Assembly (NCBI RefSeq): GCF_020731355.1
Contig: NZ_JAJFZK010000014.1
Location: 1 to 64,000, forward strand
Length of the DNA: 64,000 bases
Origin: Bacillus sp. REN16
GTDB taxonomy: Bacteria > Bacillota > Bacilli > Bacillales > Bacillaceae_L
Direction: 5' to 3'
Below the pieces are notes generated by a model. The model did no database searches and was not told the DNA's origin. It worked only from the letters and a program-made list of their open reading frames with translations. The translations under genes and the position numbers were made by a program. Every line of letters begins with the position of its first letter. Position 1 is the stretch's first letter. Shown one piece after another: positions 35,581 to 44,989 of the stretch.

Positions 35581-36624
35581 TTAATCCATTTGGCACACTT
35601 GATTTCTTCCATTTTGTTTTGATAAGTAAAGCCCCTTATCCGCACGATTTAATAGGGAATCAAAACTTTCTCCCTGGTGGAATTCGGTTACTCCAAAGCT
35701 TGCAGTTACATAATTCACAGTTGTGAACGAATGTATTTCCACCCTTTTTCTAAGTTGTTCTGCAAACTCAAAAGCCTCTTTCCTCCCACGATTCGTCAGA
35801 ATGATGAATTCCTCGCCACCCCAGCGTGCAAAGGAATCAATGTCTGAAAGGGCTCCCTTTACCGTATTTGCAAATTCAATAAGTACTAAATCTCCAACTG
35901 TATGTCCATAGGTATCATTAATCTTTTTAAAATGATCAATGTCAATAAAAATAATGGAGAAGGTTGTGTTTTGTTTTTTTGCAATTGTTATTTGTTTTTC
36001 CATCCAATCGTTGAACTGCAACCGATTTGCAATGCCTGTCAGCGCATCAGTATATGCTCCTTTATAAAGGATCTCTCTTTCAACAAAAGCTTTCAAAACA
36101 TATTGAATAAAATATAAAACAATGACGTACACAACTTCAGCCACGATATATTGAATGATGGAAGGAAAGGCTTCTGCCGGGAGATCCACTCGATAATATA
36201 ATGCAATACATATTGTGATCCCGATAAATCCTGCTGAAAAAAACAAACGTTGCCAATTACTTAACGTAATAAAAATAACAATGAAATATAATGGCAGCCA
36301 AACAATGAAAACACCAAAGTCATAATCATTCCCCGGAATCATTTGACTAACAATCGATCCGTTAAACACCAATAAATGATAAAAACCAATGAAAAATAAA
36401 TTAATATACTCAATTAGAGACATAAAATGACGCTTATATAACAAGAACCAACATATTGTAAACCAAATAAATAGTGGGACAGTGAGCACTAACATATCCT
36501 TATTGATTTGACCTAACCGATACCCAATTACCAAACTAAATAGTATGGTCAAAAGAAAAAACGGCAAAATCCATAGATAGATTGCCCTTCTTAATTGTGT
36601 TAAGTTCTCATAAGGATTTTTCAT
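35581..36624 (-). CDS. Membrane-bound GGDEF diguanylate cyclase
   Basis: 347-residue protein: about six membrane helices (residues 10-180), then a GGDEF domain with YTDALTGIANRLQFNDWM, FIDIDHFKKINDTYGHTVGD and an intact WGGEEFIIL. Makes c-di-GMP from two GTP. No RxxD inhibitory site is obvious before the motif. The ATG at 36624 follows GGAATGGGA; the longer frame to 36729 has no site. Flanked by two near-identical repeats (copies A and B), and the second GGDEF gene in the window. Confidence 0.85.
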   Translation of the reverse strand: MKNPYENLTQLRRAIYLWILPFFLLTILFSLVIGYRLGQINKDMLVLTVPLFIWFTICWFLLYKRHFMSLIEYINLFFIGFYHLLVFNGSIVSQMIPGNDYDFGVFIVWLPLYFIVIFITLSNWQRLFFSAGFIGITICIALYYRVDLPAEAFPSIIQYIVAEVVYVIVLYFIQYVLKAFVEREILYKGAYTDALTGIANRLQFNDWMEKQITIAKKQNTTFSIIFIDIDHFKKINDTYGHTVGDLVLIEFANTVKGALSDIDSFARWGGEEFIILTNRGRKEAFEFAEQLRKRVEIHSFTTVNYVTASFGVTEFHQGESFDSLLNRADKGLYLSKQNGRNQVCQMD

Positions 36625-36772
36625 TGTTGTCCCATTCCTATCGTGAATTTTCTTTGTTAGGATATTTTTTCTAACTGAAATATACCCAAGAAATTCAGGG
36701 AATCTATGGAGAAGACCATAAATTTGCAACTAGTACAGAGCACATTTCTTCACCTTCCATTTTTCCAAATAC

Positions 36773-36892
36773 ATTCAAACAAACGTTTGTTTGAATTTGC
36801 AAACCGTTGCTACAATTGGAAATACCCATTGTACAAACGTTTGTTTGAAAATGGGTTTTTGGGAAAAGTGCGGATTAGTACAGATTGTTTTT
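36773..36892. repeat. Paired-palindrome element, copy B
   Basis: Palindromes at 36773-36796 (24 bp, perfect) and 36833-36844 (12 bp) are centred 54 bases apart, as in copy A. Direct repeat of copy A, 1.72 kb away. Confidence 0.85.
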
Positions 36893-36907
36893 TATCCATT
36901 TTGTCTG

Positions 36908-37150
36908 TTACGCTTCCGGAAGCATCGATAATTTTTCGGCATAACGTTTTTCATTAAATGGTACCTGATTTTTTAACAGATCATACATTTCTTCAACAAG
37001 CACTCTACCTATCATTTCCTTAGACTCTATTTCTGAGTAACCTAAGTCGACAAGTCGTTCCAAGGTCTCTTTCGTACAACTTGGATCATTTATTTTGATT
37101 TGGTTATCTACAATTTCTAGTATTTTTGATTTTAATTTTAAGTTTGCCAT
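36908..37150 (-). CDS. Small conserved-type protein of unknown function
   Basis: 80-residue hydrophilic, mostly helical protein with one cysteine (near residue 24). ATG preceded by GGAGGTG. It lies 23 bases after rlmCD on the same strand and is probably co-transcribed with it. I recognise no domain. Confidence 0.65.
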   Translation of the reverse strand: MANLKLKSKILEIVDNQIKINDPSCTKETLERLVDLGYSEIESKEMIGRVLVEEMYDLLKNQVPFNEKRYAEKLSMLPEA

Positions 37151-37173
37151 TCCTGATACACCTCCAAATTTTC

Positions 37174-38550
37174 CTATGGTGCTAATAATAGCTTCGCAAC
37201 TGCCTCACAGTGAACTGTGTGCGGGAACATATCTACTGGTTGGATTTCAACCGTTGCATAGCCACCATCTTCTAATATCCGCAAGTCCCTAGCTAAGGTT
37301 GCTGGGTTACAGGATACATAAACGACTTTCTTCGGCTTCATTTTTAAAATGGTCTGTAATAGGGCCTCATCACAGCCCTTACGGGGAGGGTCGACTACGA
37401 TCACATCTGCTTTAACCCCATTCTTATACCAGTTCGGAATTACCACTTCAGCCTCACCTACCGCGAACTCTGCGTTATGGATATTATTTAAAGCAGCATT
37501 TCGCTTCGCATCCTCAATCGCTTCGGGAACAATTTCTACACCGTAGACTTTCTTTGCATTCTGCGCGAGAAAAAGCGAGATTGTCCCGATTCCACAATAC
37601 GCATCAATGACGGTTTCTTCACCTGTTAATTCTGCGTATTCCAATGCCTTATCATAGAGCACCTTTGTTTGCTCAGGGTTAACCTGATAAAATGACCTTG
37701 CTGAGATGGCAAACCGAATATCACCAATATTATCGTAAATATATTCTTCGCCCCAAAGAACATTTGTCTCATTCCCAAAAATCACATTTGTTTGTTTTGG
37801 GTTGATATTTTGTACGATGGATTTTACGCCAGGTAACTGGGTCGTAATATCTGTGATAATTTTATTTTTATGTGGAAGTTCATTTGTTCTTGTGATCAGA
37901 ACAACCATAATTTCGCCTGAGATTAGGCCATAGCGTGCCATGATATGGCGAAGGGTACCTTTGTCGTTTTTTTCATTATAAGCTTTAATTCCATAATTCT
38001 CACAGATGGCTTTAACTGTTTGCACGACCAAATCGTTCTTTTCTTGCTGTATGAGACACGCTTCCATATCAATGATTTCGTGGCTCCGCTGTTGGTAAAA
38101 CCCTGCTACAAGCCCACCCTCTCTATCCTGCACAGGCACCTGTGCCTTGTTCCGGTAACGCCATGGATTCACCATTCCAAGAACAGGATGAACCTTGATG
38201 TTTTGAAGTTTGCCGATTCGAGCTAACACTTGCTGGACCTGCTTTTGTTTAGATGCTAATTGCCCTTCATAACTAAGATGCTGGAGTTGGCATCCGCCGC
38301 ATTCTTTATAAATCGGACATGGAGCCTCGACTCGATACTTGCTTTTTTCAAAGAGCTCAATTATCCGCCCATAGCCATAGCTTTTTTGAACCTTTGTGAT
38401 TTTGATTTTCGCCTTCTCGTCAGGTAGACCGTTCGGTACGAAAATCGGAAATCCTTCGATTTTCGCCACTCCCGCTCCATCATGGGTAAGATCCTCAAAT
38501 GTGACATCATAGTATGTATTCTTTTCAACTGGAGGTTTCAGTTTTGTCAT
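37174..38550 (-). CDS. rlmD: 23S rRNA (uracil-C5)-methyltransferase RlmCD
   Basis: 458-residue TrmA-family enzyme: N-terminal TRAM domain (about 8-65), an iron-sulfur cluster motif [10 protein letters not shown] (near 75), SAM-binding [16 protein letters not shown] (near 315) and the catalytic cysteine in [14 protein letters not shown] (near 407). It matches B. subtilis YefA (RlmCD), which modifies U747 and U1939. The ATG at 38550 follows AAGGAAG; the TTG at 38574 is less likely. Confidence 0.92.
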   Translation of the reverse strand: MTKLKPPVEKNTYYDVTFEDLTHDGAGVAKIEGFPIFVPNGLPDEKAKIKITKVQKSYGYGRIIELFEKSKYRVEAPCPIYKECGGCQLQHLSYEGQLASKQKQVQQVLARIGKLQNIKVHPVLGMVNPWRYRNKAQVPVQDREGGLVAGFYQQRSHEIIDMEACLIQQEKNDLVVQTVKAICENYGIKAYNEKNDKGTLRHIMARYGLISGEIMVVLITRTNELPHKNKIITDITTQLPGVKSIVQNINPKQTNVIFGNETNVLWGEEYIYDNIGDIRFAISARSFYQVNPEQTKVLYDKALEYAELTGEETVIDAYCGIGTISLFLAQNAKKVYGVEIVPEAIEDAKRNAALNNIHNAEFAVGEAEVVIPNWYKNGVKADVIVVDPPRKGCDEALLQTILKMKPKKVVYVSCNPATLARDLRILEDGGYATVEIQPVDMFPHTVHCEAVAKLLLAP

Positions 38551-38647
38551 TGTGTATTCTTCCTTTTCGTTCAAAATGCTGAACTGATTGTAACATATTG
38601 GAGGAGTAATGTGCCAATGTGGGTTAACCTGTTACGATACTCCATAA

Positions 38648-38680
38648 ACAAAAAAATCCGGCCTTAGCGCCAGATTTTTC
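38648..38680 (-). terminator. Terminator of dgkB
   Basis: On the minus strand AAATCTGGC (38669-38677) pairs with GCCGGATTT with one G-U pair and is followed by TTTTTTGT. It sits in the dgkB-rlmCD gap. Confidence 0.8.
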
Positions 38681-38684
38681 CCAT

Positions 38685-39590
38685 TTATTCCATCTTCTCT
38701 GCTTTTTCCTTTGATACCAACACATTAATATGCTGATACAAATTCACAAACTCACCAGGGAGCAACCCACCGTATTCTCCATCCAGGTTGATCTGCATTT
38801 TTTCAGTAGGGTTTACCTTAACACGATTTGCTTTTGTGTAAATGACATGCGGGTCATTGATATGCTCACCGCGTATCGCAAGTGTCGCCACCTTTATAAA
38901 ATCCGCTAAGTTAGCCTTTTTTAAAATTAACAAATCAAATAAGCCGTCATTGAGCGATGAATCTGGCGCAAGCTTTTCGAAGCCTCCGACAGAATTCGTT
39001 AAAGAAACGAGAAATAGCATGATTTCACCCTCATACAGCTTTCCATCATACTCAATGCTAACCTCGGTTGGACGAATCGATGGTAACATCTCAATCCCCT
39101 TTAAATAGTACGCAAGCTGCCCAATCATCGTTTTTAGCTTACTTGGTACTTCATAGGTCAGCTCAGTTAACCTTCCACCGCCAGCAATATTGATAAAATA
39201 ATTATCGTTAACCCGTCCAATATCTATTGGAACAGAATTTCCCTCAATAATTACATCACATGCACCATCAATATTTCGCGGTACCCCGATTGCACGTGCA
39301 AAGTCGTTTGTTGTTCCCACTGGTATAATTCCAAGAGTCGGGCGATATTCCTGTTCAGCTATGCCATTCACAACCTCGTTGATGGTCCCATCGCCACCTG
39401 CTGCTACCACAAGGTCATATTTTCTTTCAACCGCAATACGCGCAGCATTTGTTGCGTCTCCCGCTCCGGTAGTTGCATGGCATGACGTTTCATACCCTGC
39501 TCTTTCTAATTTCTCCAACACCTCAGACAGATGCCGTTTAAATATCTCTCTCCCAGAGGTTGGGTTATATATAATTCGAGCCCTTTTCAT
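38685..39590 (-). CDS. dgkB: Diacylglycerol kinase
   Basis: 301-residue soluble lipid kinase that returns diacylglycerol to phosphatidic acid for lipoteichoic acid and phospholipid turnover. YNPTSGRE (near 8) and AAGGDGTINEVVNG (near 66) are the ATP-binding motifs of the family, and the whole length matches B. subtilis DgkB (YerQ). The ATG at 39590 (MKRARII) is used, as in relatives; AGGA is eight bases upstream. Separated from rlmCD by a terminator. Confidence 0.95.
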   Translation of the reverse strand: MKRARIIYNPTSGREIFKRHLSEVLEKLERAGYETSCHATTGAGDATNAARIAVERKYDLVVAAGGDGTINEVVNGIAEQEYRPTLGIIPVGTTNDFARAIGVPRNIDGACDVIIEGNSVPIDIGRVNDNYFINIAGGGRLTELTYEVPSKLKTMIGQLAYYLKGIEMLPSIRPTEVSIEYDGKLYEGEIMLFLVSLTNSVGGFEKLAPDSSLNDGLFDLLILKKANLADFIKVATLAIRGEHINDPHVIYTKANRVKVNPTEKMQINLDGEYGGLLPGEFVNLYQHINVLVSKEKAEKME

Positions 39591-39752
39591 TTTCATCATC
39601 CTAAAATATGATAATCAATTATCTATGTTCCATCATATCTTATCCAATTGATTTAATCAATTTAGATACATGCAAAAAAATCCATTTTTTCACATATTGT
39701 ATTTTTCCGAAATACCTTTATTAGCTTGTCCATCTTGCTTCAAACCTTGCAG

Positions 39753-39791
39753 TTAAAAAATGCGCTTGGCCAAAACCAAAGCGCACATTTC
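39753..39791 (-). terminator. Terminator of the four-gene sigma operon
   Basis: On the minus strand AAATGTGCGCTTTGG pairs with CCAAGCGCATTT (one bulge and mismatch), TTTTGG loop, then TTTTTT. It directly follows the last gene. Confidence 0.8.
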
Positions 39792-39801
39792 GTATCGTTT
39801 T

Positions 39802-40755
39802 CTACATTTTTTCAACAAGATTCACTGTTACAAGGTCACTATTGAAAATCGACAGCTTATAGGTGCCTTCTCCTAGCTTTATCGTACCCTTGAATAACTT
39901 CTCCGTGGTGCTCTCTTTATATACCTCATCAACACCACCCCGTTCAGTCTTATCGATGTTATCCCATTCCATATTGCCATTTTCTAGTTCATTATTGGAA
40001 ACCGCAGATAACAGAATATTACTCTTATCATTAATATGAACCGAAACATTAGATGCTCCGTCTACCACCCAGTTATTTTCTAGGGATCCAGGATAAAGGG
40101 AAACATGATTATGCTGGCCACGAACCTCTAATTGAACCGAACTTGGGACGATAATCGTAGGCTCAATTGTCGCGTATGTAGAAAATGGTCCCGCTTGGTC
40201 TGCTGGTTCTTTCAATGTCACGTACATCGTATCGCCAACAATCTTTGTAAATACATAGTCCTTTGCTTCCGAAATGACCGGATCTGCTTTCGGATGTATC
40301 GTTGCCCGATACACGCCAAACACATGTAATTCTTTTACGCTCCCGCCTTCAATTTTACTTGTTACTCCATTTGTTTCAAGGACCACTCGTTTAATGTCGT
40401 CTGTCAAATTTTCCTCAACAGTCGGCAAATCCATGGAACGATGCTCTGCTCCAATCACACCTTGAACCTCATCCACAAGCCCGACAGATGACAACAGAGT
40501 AAAGCCAATCCCAATCGTCCCAATAATCCCTACAAATATAATACTTAAAAAGTCATATTTTACAATCGGGTTTTCCTGTTTTGATAAAAAGAGGTAAACG
40601 ACTATCTCAATTCCTAAGACAATCAAAATGAGCGGCCACCACACAAGGAGTGGCTCGATCATTTGCATTCCTTTTATTTGTGATACAAATAGGAGAACTC
40701 CAAGTAAAATTAAAGACAAGCCCATCGAAACAGAACCTACACGCCATTTTCTCAT
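39802..40755 (-). CDS. Membrane protein with extracytoplasmic beta domain, sigma operon
   Basis: 317-residue protein with three N-terminal helices (about 10-28, 38-56, 68-92) and a C-terminal extracytoplasmic beta-rich region (100-317) resembling the DUF4097/LiaF-like adhesin fold. The start overlaps the stop of the previous gene by one base, so it is coupled. The last gene of an ECF operon. Function unknown; the layout suggests an envelope-stress sensor or effector. Confidence 0.8.
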   Translation of the reverse strand: MRKWRVGSVSMGLSLILLGVLLFVSQIKGMQMIEPLLVWWPLILIVLGIEIVVYLFLSKQENPIVKYDFLSIIFVGIIGTIGIGFTLLSSVGLVDEVQGVIGAEHRSMDLPTVEENLTDDIKRVVLETNGVTSKIEGGSVKELHVFGVYRATIHPKADPVISEAKDYVFTKIVGDTMYVTLKEPADQAGPFSTYATIEPTIIVPSSVQLEVRGQHNHVSLYPGSLENNWVVDGASNVSVHINDKSNILLSAVSNNELENGNMEWDNIDKTERGGVDEVYKESTTEKLFKGTIKLGEGTYKLSIFNSDLVTVNLVEKM

Positions 40756-41849
40756 TATGCATTCTCCTTCCGTTTTTTACTGCCTACCATAAGCTTCAAG
40801 CCACCGCCGATTAATAGAATACAGATGATTGTGCCCTGGAAGTATGTGTAGTAGAAGCGTTGAATATCAAAGTGGAACATTCTCGCAACCATTGGGCCAA
40901 CTGTTGGAAGTACAACATTCACTAGTAAATAGTACAGTCCTAATGCAATTAGCCCAAATCCAACCCATTTTTGATGGTTTACAATATAGGAAACAACAGG
41001 AACATCCTCAAGCTCCTTTTCACCATGCTTTGAAACCTTCTGAAGGGCATCGAAAAAGCTGTAAAACCAAATAATCGGGATTAAAAATAGGAATAATGAC
41101 AACCGAAGCACATCTAAAATATAGATAGCGAATAAGAAGGCCGCCATCAGCTGTATACCCCGTTTTTGCAAGCCAAGATACAAGTGCCCTGCCCCTGGGA
41201 ATATTGCTAGAACCGTTGCTAACGTTTTGCTTTTACGTCCTTGCTCGCGTCTTGTTTCCTCAAAATCCTCTAAAATGGTCCTATCGACCAATTCTTCCCC
41301 ACGCTGTTTTTTACCGACAAGCTGAACTGCATCAAATATGTTGTATACCCAAATTACAGGGAGAATTCCTAGAAACACCATGAATGCCCCTTGATTCGTA
41401 AACACCGAAATAAACACAACCATCGTTCCTAATCCAAAAAATCCAATAAGGAACGTCAAACCGCGGTTAATCAAACCAAGCTGAAAATGACCTAAGCCTG
41501 GGATAAATGACAGAATAATGGTATAGAAACGATCTGAATCATCCGTCCGAACTGACACAACCTGCCCTTCTTCGGTTTGGACCACGTGCTGGCTTTGATG
41601 ATGTTTGTTATTTCGCAGCAGGAAGATGATCATATCTAAAACATTAATAACCCCCACAAAAAATGCAAAGATGAGCCCAATGAAAAATGGGTCCTCATAC
41701 CCTACCATAAACGTTCCGAAGATTCCTATTAAAATGGAGCCAACTGCCCCCATTCCATAGATAAATCCTCTTATTTTTCGATTCACATAAAAATGTCCAA
41801 CACCTGGAATAAATGATAGAAAAAATGCTAGCACTGGATTATAACTCAT
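40755..41849 (-). CDS. Multispanning protein with three TM2-like repeats
   Basis: 364-residue protein. Three internal repeats each begin with a membrane motif: FIPGVGHFYVNRKIRG (near 13), FIPGLGHFQLGLINRG (near 114) and IFPGAGHLYLGLQKRG (near 215). The pattern F-PG-GH-Y/L-x-RG is that of TM2/YozV-like domains, here triplicated. About nine helices in all. Four-base overlap (ATGA) with the anti-sigma gene upstream. Function unknown. Confidence 0.8.
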   Translation of the reverse strand: MSYNPVLAFFLSFIPGVGHFYVNRKIRGFIYGMGAVGSILIGIFGTFMVGYEDPFFIGLIFAFFVGVINVLDMIIFLLRNNKHHQSQHVVQTEEGQVVSVRTDDSDRFYTIILSFIPGLGHFQLGLINRGLTFLIGFFGLGTMVVFISVFTNQGAFMVFLGILPVIWVYNIFDAVQLVGKKQRGEELVDRTILEDFEETRREQGRKSKTLATVLAIFPGAGHLYLGLQKRGIQLMAAFLFAIYILDVLRLSLFLFLIPIIWFYSFFDALQKVSKHGEKELEDVPVVSYIVNHQKWVGFGLIALGLYYLLVNVVLPTVGPMVARMFHFDIQRFYYTYFQGTIICILLIGGGLKLMVGSKKRKENA

Positions 41850-42289
41850 TTTTCTCCCTCCTCTTGATTTGCTCCAATGATGTCAAAAAACGATAACGTC
41901 TTTTCCATCAAACTATTTGAAACAGATTGTTTTTGCTCTGAAAAATTAGATGCCTCCACAGTACCAATAATACCTGTCATACTTTGGAATACCCCAGTCG
42001 ACATCAGCGTCAATGTCACAGCTGCAGCAACCCCGTAATGGAAAATGGGACTTTGCAGAAACGATTTCCCTTGCTTTTCCTTTTTCTTTGGAAGCTTTGT
42101 GACTACCCCGTCGGTAAAGCCCTCATTTTCAAGGCAAGGTAACTCCTCAGCTTGTGCTTCCACTAGCTCCATATAGATTTCTAAACATTGGTCACAGGTA
42201 AACAGGTGATTTTCGAGTTCTTCCCGCTTTGATTCTTCTAGCTCATCCTTTATATATAACAACCAGTCTTCATTGCTGAAATGCCTCAT
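41846..42289 (-). CDS. Anti-sigma factor with zinc finger (zf-HC2)
   Basis: 147-residue single-pass membrane protein: an N-terminal ZAS-type domain with HLFTCDQC (H-x3-C-x2-C, near 28), a helix (about 87-108), and a short outer tail. Such domains bind and inhibit ECF sigmas. The ATG follows immediately after the sigma gene's TAG. It is therefore the likely partner of the sigma factor at 42290. Confidence 0.9.
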   Translation of the reverse strand: MRHFSNEDWLLYIKDELEESKREELENHLFTCDQCLEIYMELVEAQAEELPCLENEGFTDGVVTKLPKKKEKQGKSFLQSPIFHYGVAAAVTLTLMSTGVFQSMTGIIGTVEASNFSEQKQSVSNSLMEKTLSFFDIIGANQEEGEK

Positions 42290-42832
42290 CTAAAAATCAT
42301 CCTCCTTCCAATGTTTCTTCATCCAATTTCGGGCCCGGTACAGCTTTGTTTCAACTGTTTTTACCTCGACCTGCTGTTCATCCGCAATTTGTTTATAGCT
42401 TTTTTCCGCTATGTAATAGGCTTCGATCACTTTGCGATAATTCGCTGGCATATTGTGTATCCGGTTCTTAACCAGTTCTCTTTGTTCTTTTCGTAAAAGT
42501 GGGATAACCACCGTTTCCTTCGACGAAGAGAGTGCTGGAAGGTCATTCGTCTCTAAAATCATCTCATTTTGCCGCTGTTTTTTGCGCTTCACATCGATTG
42601 CATGATTTACCGCGATGCGAGTAATCCAAGTCTTAAAGCCCTGTGCACTGTATTGGGGGAGTGCATAATAGATTTTTAGAAATACTTCCTGCGAAGCATC
42701 CTCAGCATCCTTTTCATGACGCAAAACCGGATAAATGGCCTTGAATACTAGATTCTTATATTTTTCAACGAGTAAGCGAAAGGCATGCTCATCTCCTGCT
42801 TTCGCCTTCTCAATCAGAACCTCATCCGACAA
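42290..42832 (-). CDS. ECF-family sigma factor
   Basis: 180-residue ECF sigma: region 2 with HEKDAEDASQEVFLKIYYALPQY and WITRIAVNHAIDVKRK; region 4 with YYIAEKSYKQIADEQQVEVKTVETKLYRARNWMKK. TTG start, GGGGGAG seven bases upstream. First gene of a four-gene coupled operon (sigma, anti-sigma, TM2x3 protein, outer beta-domain protein). Confidence 0.92.
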   Translation of the reverse strand: MSDEVLIEKAKAGDEHAFRLLVEKYKNLVFKAIYPVLRHEKDAEDASQEVFLKIYYALPQYSAQGFKTWITRIAVNHAIDVKRKKQRQNEMILETNDLPALSSSKETVVIPLLRKEQRELVKNRIHNMPANYRKVIEAYYIAEKSYKQIADEQQVEVKTVETKLYRARNWMKKHWKEDDF

Positions 42833-42934
42833 TCCTGCTCTCCCCCTTTCTCTCTTGTCTACCCTTATAGACGAACTAACACCTACTATACCCTACACTT
42901 TTTATAAAAAAATAATAAAAAAGTTTTTGCACGA

Positions 42935-42965
42935 AAAAAGACCCTCAACAAATGAAGGTCTGTTT
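42935..42965 (-). terminator. Terminator
   Basis: On the minus strand AGACCTTCA pairs with TGAGGGTCT with one G-U pair, TTTGT loop, then TTTTTT. It ends the small membrane protein gene at 42974. Confidence 0.8.
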
Positions 42966-42973
42966 GGTCTAGT

Positions 42974-43231
42974 TTATTTATTTCGATGAACGATTTTATA
43001 AATTAAGGTTGCGATTAATGTTGATGGTAAATTTATAAGGCTTCCTTGAAGGTTGTATTGTAATTGCTGCTCTTCAAAGGACATATCTTCGTACGTTTCA
43101 TTGTGAGTCTTATTAGTTTTCCGGAATTCTTCCTTCGTCGCCGCTATGTTTCTGTACTGAATCGGAATCATAATTAAAACATAAAGAAGAAGGACACCGC
43201 CGATTACATACCAAATAACACTTTCACCCAT
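42974..43231 (-). CDS. Small membrane protein (DUF3949-like)
   Basis: 85-residue protein: a membrane helix near the N-terminus (about 6-24), a charged acidic middle and a hydrophobic C-terminal helix. Reminiscent of the DUF3949 family of Bacillus; not certain. The ATG at 43231 is chosen for spacing from AGGGGGG. Confidence 0.6.
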   Translation of the reverse strand: MGESVIWYVIGGVLLLYVLIMIPIQYRNIAATKEEFRKTNKTHNETYEDMSFEEQQLQYNLQGSLINLPSTLIATLIYKIVHRNK

Positions 43232-43437
43232 CATCATTTCCCCCCTGGTGATTAAACCTTATACCTACATTACGAATTGCCCCCCGGTAAGGTTCCGTGT
43301 GTGCGGAAATTTTTTTCTTGCCATCCTTCCATTCCTTTAGAAAGCTTGTGTAATCGTATTTTCATAGAAGAATGTCGAAATTTAGCGAGGAAAAATTAAG
43401 TTATTATGTTAAAATATGTATGGAGGAGGGCTACATA

Positions 43438-44061
43438 ATGAAAAACAACAGAAAATATTTGATCGTAATACTTACTGTATCATTGGTTTTTTTATTGGCA
43501 GCTTGTAAAAATTCAACTGACAAATCAAATGCTGCGGCAGATGACCTGTCACAAAATAACAGTTCATCTCAAAGCACAGATGATGATTCTTCTAACGGTA
43601 ATTCAAAAGAAGATCCTGCAAACACAGACAACGATAATACTAAAGAAAAAGTAGATACAGCACAAAATGAACCCGCAAAAACAGAAGACACATCTACAAA
43701 TACTACCGGTGATTTGAAGGAAGAGTATTTCAAGAAGTTAAATGATACAAAAGCTGAAGCAGATAAAATGGAGGCCACAGATACATCAACATACGCTTTG
43801 AAGAAAGTGGAGGATGACCGATGGGATCTTTGGGATGCCCTGTTAAATGAATTGTACGGGGTCTTAAACGAGCAACTTCCGGCTGACGAAATGGAGCAAT
43901 TGAGACAAGAGCAACGAGACTGGATAAAATTTAGGGATGACACCGCACTAGAAGCATCGCATAAATTTAAAGGTGGTACACAGGAACATTTAGAATATTC
44001 AGCTGTGTCAGCAAACCTTACAGAAGAAAGATGCTATGAATTGGTTGAAGGTTATATGTGA
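43438..44061 (+). CDS. Lipoprotein with LprI-type domain
   Basis: 207-residue lipoprotein. Signal peptide ending LLAAC (lipid-modified cysteine near residue 23), a low-complexity Ser/Asn/Asp/Thr-rich linker (about 25-95), then a C-terminal domain (about 110-207) with the LprI/DUF1311 features WDLWDALLNELYGVLNEQLP and RQEQRDWIKFRD. LprI proteins inhibit lysozyme in some bacteria. The ATG at 43438 follows GGAGGAGGG. Confidence 0.82.
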   Translation: MKNNRKYLIVILTVSLVFLLAACKNSTDKSNAAADDLSQNNSSSQSTDDDSSNGNSKEDPANTDNDNTKEKVDTAQNEPAKTEDTSTNTTGDLKEEYFKKLNDTKAEADKMEATDTSTYALKKVEDDRWDLWDALLNELYGVLNEQLPADEMEQLRQEQRDWIKFRDDTALEASHKFKGGTQEHLEYSAVSANLTEERCYELVEGYM

Positions 44062-44082
44062 TGATGAGAATCGCATGAATGT

Positions 44083-44117
44083 TTAAGGCATTGCTGATTA
44101 GCAATGCCTTTTTAATT
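44083..44117. terminator. Bidirectional terminator
   Basis: AAGGCATTGCT (44085-44095) pairs with AGCAATGCCTT (44100-44110), GATT loop, T-rich tail. Confidence 0.85.
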
Positions 44118-44167
44118 AACGTGAATATTATTTTCACTTAACCTTAAGTAGATTGTATAGTGTATAA

Positions 44168-44728
44168 CTAAACTATTTTTGCATATATGCAAGTATTCCG
44201 TAATTCGTTGGTATCAGGTGATACATCATCGTTTTTTAGTATAGCTTCCAAAGTAAACCCTAATTTTTGCGGAATGGCTCTGCTCTTGATATTTTTTTCA
44301 TCGCACCTAATTTCAACTCTTCTAGCACTTAACTCTTGGAAAGCAAAATCAGCAATGCCTTTAACCGCTTCTGTCATATATCCTTTTCCACTAAAACGGC
44401 TATCAATCCAGTACCCTATTTCAAACTTTGGCACAGCCCAATCGATTCTATGCAATCCTGAGGATGCAATGAATTCCCCTGTTTCCTTTAAAAATACTAG
44501 CAATCTTAGATCCTCTCTTTTTAAAAAGGATATATGTGCTAACCTTATATTCAATTCAACATCCTGTTCAGATTGCTCACTTTGAGCAAATGGCATCCAA
44601 GGCTTAAGTTCATTTATGGAAGCCATTATTGCGTCATATACAACCTTTCCATCTCCTGGCTTTGGCATTCGGATTATTAATCTTTCAGTCGTGAATTCTT
44701 CAGGAAACTCTTTAAGTATTGGATTCAT
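44168..44728 (-). CDS. GNAT N-acetyltransferase (RimJ/RimL type)
   Basis: 186-residue acetyltransferase. FTTERLIIRMPKPGDG start, FEIGYWIDSRFSGKGYMTEAVKGIADFAF (acetyl-CoA loop) and RVEIRCDEKNIKSRAIPQKLGF are typical of the RimL-like group that acetylates protein N-termini, amino acids or drugs. Substrate unknown. Transcribed alone, convergent with the lipoprotein gene. Confidence 0.88.
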   Translation of the reverse strand: MNPILKEFPEEFTTERLIIRMPKPGDGKVVYDAIMASINELKPWMPFAQSEQSEQDVELNIRLAHISFLKREDLRLLVFLKETGEFIASSGLHRIDWAVPKFEIGYWIDSRFSGKGYMTEAVKGIADFAFQELSARRVEIRCDEKNIKSRAIPQKLGFTLEAILKNDDVSPDTNELRNTCIYAKIV

Positions 44729-44954
44729 TCAACTCTCCCCTATTCCAAAAATACCCTATTTTTTCAATCATAAGTTTTTTACTCTTTAAAATCAATCAAC
44801 AAAAGTGTCATTGAAGCAGATTAACTTTCTTCGGCAGCTTATTGACGGCGTTCGGTAATGGGGTATATGTACAAACTATGTTTGCGGTACATAATCCGCG
44901 CTATTTTCACCCAACCGTGTACCGGTAGCCTTCATTTTTGTCGTAGCAAGCGAA

Positions 44955-44985
44955 AAAGGGACCTACTCTAGATAGGTCCCTTTCA
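44955..44985 (-). terminator. Terminator of gatCAB
   Basis: GGGACCTA (44958-44965) pairs with TAGGTCCC (44973-44980), with AA/TT extension; on the minus strand TTTTTCGC follows. It is just past the gatB stop. Confidence 0.8.
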
Positions 44986-44989
44986 CCAA

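Noticed and set aside
35581-36729. Longer start for the membrane GGDEF protein at 36729
   Set aside because: No ribosome site there; the ATG at 36624 has one and starts just before the first membrane helix.
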